A stretch of 8,984 nt of DNA from an uncultured Acidimicrobiaceae bacterium. Lineage in GTDB: Bacteria; Actinomycetota; Acidimicrobiia; Acidimicrobiales; MedAcidi-G1. This document shows positions 6,590 to 8,984 of this stretch, piece after piece (positions within the stretch are counted from its first letter, which is position 1; each line of letters starts with the position of its first letter). The stretch spans positions 1-8,984 of the forward strand of contig CAJXIS010000072.1 of NCBI GenBank assembly GCA_913054115.1. The letters are read 5' to 3'. Both the position numbers and the translations under genes were made by a program. The notes below the pieces were generated by a model. The model did no database searches. It saw nothing but the letters and a program-made list of their open reading frames with translations, and had not been told where the DNA came from.

Positions 6590-7486
6590 TCAACCCAGCC
6601 CGAGGGTCGTTCGGGCCTCGGCCGGCGTCTGGATCGAGGCTCCCATCAACTCGACGATCCTCACCGCCTTCTCCACCAGCTGGGCATTGGTGGCCAGGAC
6701 GCCCCGTTCGAGGTACAGGTTGTCCTCGAGGCCGACCCGCACGTGCCCGCCGAGCATCACCGACTGCGAGACCATCGGCATCTGCATCGCACTGAGTGCG
6801 AACGACGTGAACTCGGCCTCGTCGGGAAGGCGGTTCACCATGGCCATGAGGAGCCCGATGTCGAGCGGCGTGCCGTAGGGGATCGAGAGGCAGAGCTGGA
6901 GCCAGTACGGGGCATCGATCAGGCCCTCGCTGATCATCGTCTCGGCGAACCAGAGGTTGCCGGTGTCGAAGATCTCGAGCTCGGGACGCACGCCGAGCTC
7001 ACGGACCCGCTCGGCCATGATGCGCAGCATGTCGGGGGTCGAGACGTAGACCTCGTTGTGGTTGCCGAAGTTGAGCGATCCGCAGTCCATCGAGCAGATG
7101 TCCGGTCGGATCGCCTCGACGTGCGCCAGGCGTTCGATGCCGCCCACCAGGTCGGTGCCCGGCTGCCAGGACATCGGGTCGTCGTCGGGGCCGACGACGA
7201 GGTCGCCACCCATGCCGGCGGTCAGGTTGACGACCACCTCGTCGTCCTGCGCTCGGATGCGCTCCACCACCTCCCGGTAGTAGGCGACGTTCCGGGTGCC
7301 CTTGCCGGTCTCGGGGTCGCGGACGTGGCAGTGGACGATCGCAGCCCCTGCCCTGGCCGCATCGAGCGCCGACTCGGCGATCTGCTGCGGGGTCACGGGC
7401 ACGTGCTCGCTGCGGCCGGCGGTGTCGCCGGCGCCGGTCACGGCGCAGCTGATGATGACGTTCCTGTTCATCCCACGCACGGTCAT
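6590..7486 (-). CDS. cdhC: 3-dehydrocarnitine cleavage enzyme, BKACE (DUF849) family
   Basis: This 298-aa protein is a beta-keto acid cleavage enzyme, a TIM-barrel family that condenses a beta-keto acid with acetyl-CoA and splits it to acetoacetate and a new acyl-CoA. The zinc site is visible: His52 and His54 in VHCHVRDPETG (51-61), and Glu254 in GGHVRVGLEDNLY (246-258). Other family features are NLTAGMGG (87-94), SLNFGN (137-142) and IFDTGN (172-177). In this operon the substrate should be 3-dehydrocarnitine, giving betainyl-CoA plus acetoacetate. The start at 7486 has AGAGGGG at 7499-7493, six bases upstream. An internal Met at 7471 is possible but has no such site. It is the first gene of the minus-strand operon. 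BKACE members act on many keto acids, so the substrate rests on the adjoining carnitine dehydrogenase. Confidence 0.88.
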   Translation of the reverse strand: MTVRGMNRNVIISCAVTGAGDTAGRSEHVPVTPQQIAESALDAARAGAAIVHCHVRDPETGKGTRNVAYYREVVERIRAQDDEVVVNLTAGMGGDLVVGPDDDPMSWQPGTDLVGGIERLAHVEAIRPDICSMDCGSLNFGNHNEVYVSTPDMLRIMAERVRELGVRPELEIFDTGNLWFAETMISEGLIDAPYWLQLCLSIPYGTPLDIGLLMAMVNRLPDEAEFTSFALSAMQMPMVSQSVMLGGHVRVGLEDNLYLERGVLATNAQLVEKAVRIVELMGASIQTPAEARTTLGLG

Positions 7487-7524
7487 CACGGGCCCCTCTT
7501 GTCGTTCGACGATGTGCCTGTATC

Positions 7525-7543
7525 CGGCCGACGGCCACGGCCG
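7525..7543. promoter_or_regulatory. CGGCCG inverted repeat upstream of cdhC
   Basis: Two CGGCCG sequences (7525-7530 and 7538-7543) lie seven bases apart, 39-57 bp before the cdhC start. As a dyad they could be an operator for the carnitine operon, or a GC hairpin in its leader. I could not define a good -35/-10 pair for cdhC; a weak -10-like GATACA lies next to it on the minus strand (7524-7519). Chance is a real alternative in this base composition. Confidence 0.3.
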
Positions 7544-7556
7544 CCGATCTTTTTCA

Positions 7557-7585
7557 TTGCCAGTCCGGGGCCACCTGCGTAGGAT
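7557..7585 (+). promoter_or_regulatory. Sigma-70-type promoter for serA
   Basis: TTGCCA (7557-7562) matches the -35 consensus at five of six positions. After a 17-bp spacer, TAGGAT (7580-7585) matches the -10 consensus at four of six. Transcription would begin near 7592, giving a leader of about 70 nt before the serA start. It stands in the only sizeable intergenic region and points the right way. Confidence 0.55.
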
Positions 7586-7587
7586 TC

Positions 7588-7618
7588 GGCACCGGTCCGC
7601 GAAGGCTACCCCGGTGCC
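7588..7618. promoter_or_regulatory. 8-bp perfect dyad at the serA transcription start
   Basis: GGCACCGG (7588-7595) and CCGGTGCC (7611-7618) are perfect inverted repeats 15 bp apart. The left arm covers the predicted transcription start (about 7592). It could be an operator bound by a dimeric repressor, since its half-site centres are about 23 bp apart. A leader hairpin is less likely if transcription starts inside the left arm. Confidence 0.4.
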
Positions 7619-7648
7619 CGCATTCGAGATGCCGGCGTCGACGTGCCC

Positions 7649-7654
7649 AAGGAG
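7649..7654 (+). promoter_or_regulatory. Ribosome binding site deciding the serA start
   Basis: AAGGAG ends six bases before ATG 7661. It therefore favours 7661 over the in-frame GTG at 7643, which lies before this site and would add six residues (MPKEQK) ahead of the family's usual beginning. Confidence 0.75.
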
Positions 7655-7660
7655 CAGAAA

Positions 7661-8872
7661 ATGAAGATCCTCTTTGCCGATTCCCTCCCCGACGAGTACG
7701 TCGATCAACTGCGTGCCAGGGGAGACGAGTGCGAGGTCCGCGGCGACCTCACCGCCGATGACCTGCCCGGTGCGATCGGTGGAGTCGATGTACTCCTCGT
7801 CCGGAGCACCAGGGTCACCGCCGACACCATCGCCAACTCCGACCGCCTCGGCCTGATCGTCCGCTCGGGCGCCGGCACGAACACCATCGACTGTGAAGCC
7901 GCCGCCAACGCCGGCATCTACGTCTGCAACGTGCCCGGCAAGAACTCGCTGGCCGTCGCCGAACTCACGATGGGCCTGCTCCTCGCCATCGACCGGCACA
8001 TCGCCGACGCAACCGCCGACCTCCGCAACGGAGTCTGGAACAAGAAGGCGTACAGCAGGTCCGATGGCATCTACGGCAAGACGCTCGGCATCATCGGCGT
8101 GGGCGAGATCGGCATGGCGGTCGCCGAAAGGGCCCGCGGCTTCGGCCTCACCGTCATCGCCGAACGCAAGCCGGGCCGCAAGCCGGAGACCGAGGCCCGC
8201 ATCCGGGCGGCCGGCGTCAAGCTCGTCGACGGCCTCAACGAGATGATCCGCGGTTCCGACATCATCTCGGTCCACGTGCCAGGCGATGCCTCCACCGCCG
8301 GCCTGGTCGATGCCGACTTCCTCGACAAGATGAAACCGGGTGCGATCCTGCTCAACACCAGCCGCGGCGAGATGGTCGACGAGGCCGCCCTGATCGCGGC
8401 CATGGACGCCAAGGGCATCCGCGCCGGCCTCGACGTCTTCTGCGACGAGCCGGGCGGCGGCACCGCAGAGTTCACCTCGGCGCTCGCCCAGCATCCCAAC
8501 GTGGTCGGCACCCACCACATCGGTGCATCCACGCAGCAGGCACAGGACGCCACCGCATCGGGCTCGATCGACGTCATCGAGGCCTACCGGGCAGGCGACC
8601 TCCTGAACTGCGTCAACGTCTCCCCGACACGCATCGGCACCGCCACCATCATCATTCGGCACTTCGACCGGGTCGGCGTCCTCGCCAGCGCCCTCGAGGT
8701 GCTGCGCGGCGCCGCCATCAACGTGCAGACGATGGAGAACCGGGTCTTCCAGGGTTCCAACGCCGCCATCGGCATCATCGACGTCAGCGGCGATGTCACC
8801 GAAGAGCTCGTCCGGGACCTGGCAGCGCTCGAAAATGTCATCCAGGTCCAGGCCGCGGACCGCGAGGCATGA
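7661..8872 (+). CDS. serA: D-3-phosphoglycerate dehydrogenase-type 2-hydroxyacid dehydrogenase with ACT domain
   Basis: This 403-aa protein has the short SerA layout. A substrate-binding domain covers about 1-98 and 290-315, an NAD-binding Rossmann domain about 100-288 with IIGVGEIG (144-151), and a C-terminal ACT regulatory domain about 328-401 (RHFDRVGVLASAL, then INVQTMEN). The catalytic triad is complete: Arg235 in NTSRGEMVDE, Glu263 in DVFCDEP and His286 in GTHHIGAS. It would oxidise 3-phosphoglycerate to 3-phosphohydroxypyruvate, the first step of serine synthesis, with serine probably binding the ACT domain. It lacks the long extra domain of actinobacterial-type SerA (about 530 aa), so it may be a second, specialised copy. 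It is transcribed divergently from the carnitine operon with its own promoter. Glycine betaine breakdown produces glycine and C1 units that meet serine, so a metabolic link is possible but unproven. Another 2-hydroxyacid substrate cannot be excluded. Confidence 0.8.
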   Translation: MKILFADSLPDEYVDQLRARGDECEVRGDLTADDLPGAIGGVDVLLVRSTRVTADTIANSDRLGLIVRSGAGTNTIDCEAAANAGIYVCNVPGKNSLAVAELTMGLLLAIDRHIADATADLRNGVWNKKAYSRSDGIYGKTLGIIGVGEIGMAVAERARGFGLTVIAERKPGRKPETEARIRAAGVKLVDGLNEMIRGSDIISVHVPGDASTAGLVDADFLDKMKPGAILLNTSRGEMVDEAALIAAMDAKGIRAGLDVFCDEPGGGTAEFTSALAQHPNVVGTHHIGASTQQAQDATASGSIDVIEAYRAGDLLNCVNVSPTRIGTATIIIRHFDRVGVLASALEVLRGAAINVQTMENRVFQGSNAAIGIIDVSGDVTEELVRDLAALENVIQVQAADREA

Positions 8873-8965
8873 GCGACCGGGGACAGCCCGGGGGGCCGCT
8901 GCGCATGAGCGACCACGTACAGGCCTCGGACCGCTGCGCATGAGCGGCCAGGAAGTCCTGCGCCC
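8860..8965 (+). repeat. Three imperfect 35/36-bp tandem units carrying GCATGAGCG
   Basis: Units begin at 8860, 8896 and 8931. CCGCTGCGCATGAGCG is exact between units two (8896-8911) and three (8931-8946), and unit one (8860-8875) has CCGCGAGGCATGAGCG. In a wider alignment 8843-8878 matches 8914-8949 at 29 of 36 bases. Each unit contains an ATG (8869, 8905, 8940). The first two are in frame with each other, the third is shifted by one base. The array begins inside the last codons of serA, so it looks like local duplication of the serA end and next-gene start. Confidence 0.6.
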
Positions 8966-8984
8966 CTTCCCGGGGTTGGTGGTC
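8940..8984 (+). CDS. Possible start of a downstream gene, truncated by the window edge
   Basis: Fifteen codons are open from ATG 8940 to the edge, reading MSGQEVLRPFPGLVV. This ATG overlaps the TGA (8941-8943) that ends a 24-codon frame begun at ATG 8869, which itself overlaps the serA stop. No strong Shine-Dalgarno is visible, so translation may be coupled to serA. The fragment is too short to identify. A PGLVV-like opening is seen in some family III CoA-transferases (CaiB/BaiF), which would suit the carnitine theme, but that is a guess only. Confidence 0.3.
   Translation, partial: MSGQEVLRPFPGLVV

Noticed and set aside
7588..7618. Rho-independent terminator
   Set aside because: The dyad has a 15-base loop and no following T-run on either strand, and it stands between divergent genes where no terminator is needed.
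7643..7660. GTG start for serA six codons upstream
   Set aside because: The AAGGAG at 7649-7654 would then lie inside the gene; it is ideally placed for ATG 7661.
7487..8941. Upstream extension of cdhC to a 783-codon minus-strand frame
   Set aside because: The extension is antisense to serA, has no similarity to BKACE proteins, and the Shine-Dalgarno at 7499-7493 fixes the start at 7486.
1..8984. CRISPR array, insertion sequence, tRNA or rRNA
   Set aside because: I saw no regular repeat-spacer array, transposase, terminal inverted repeats, or cloverleaf-like or rRNA-like sequence. The only repeats are the short ones listed.

Overview
The window is GC-rich (about two thirds G+C by eye), and the coding is dense with strong G/C preference at third codon positions. 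Together with the protein types this suggests a high-GC actinobacterium, perhaps an Acidimicrobiia-like lineage. That taxonomic placement is inference only; no rRNA or tRNA gene was seen.

Layout. Six genes lie on the minus strand. In transcription order they are: cdhC (7486-6590, BKACE-family dehydrocarnitine cleavage enzyme); a fused L-carnitine dehydrogenase/hotdog thioesterase (6528-5047); an acyl-CoA dehydrogenase (5031-3871); a fused-subunit NDP-forming acyl-CoA ligase (3857-1833); caiD (1836-1054, crotonobetainyl-CoA hydratase); and the start of a formate dehydrogenase alpha subunit (953 to beyond the left edge). Gaps are small: 61, 15 and 13 bp, a 4-bp ATGA overlap, then 100 bp. A divergent 174-bp intergenic region separates cdhC from a plus-strand serA-type D-3-phosphoglycerate dehydrogenase (7661-8872). 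After serA there is a short imperfect tandem repeat and perhaps the first codons of another gene.

How the genes fit together. The five genes from cdhC to caiD read as an aerobic catabolic route for gamma-butyrobetaine or crotonobetaine and carnitine. The ligase would make a CoA thioester, the acyl-CoA dehydrogenase would desaturate it, and CaiD would hydrate crotonobetainyl-CoA to carnitinyl-CoA. Released L-carnitine would be oxidised to 3-dehydrocarnitine, cleaved by CdhC with acetyl-CoA to betainyl-CoA plus acetoacetate, and the fused thioesterase would free glycine betaine. Demethylation of glycine betaine yields one-carbon units and glycine. That may explain the neighbouring formate dehydrogenase (C1 to CO2) and serine-pathway gene, but this link is inference.

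Main discovery. The formate dehydrogenase frame is interrupted by a single UGA (698-696) at exactly the active-site Cys/Sec position. It is followed by a bacterial-type SECIS hairpin whose apical loop reads GGUCU. The gene is therefore most likely a selenoprotein and not a pseudogene. It also begins without the usual N-terminal [4Fe-4S] domain, so it may be a split or unusual formate dehydrogenase.
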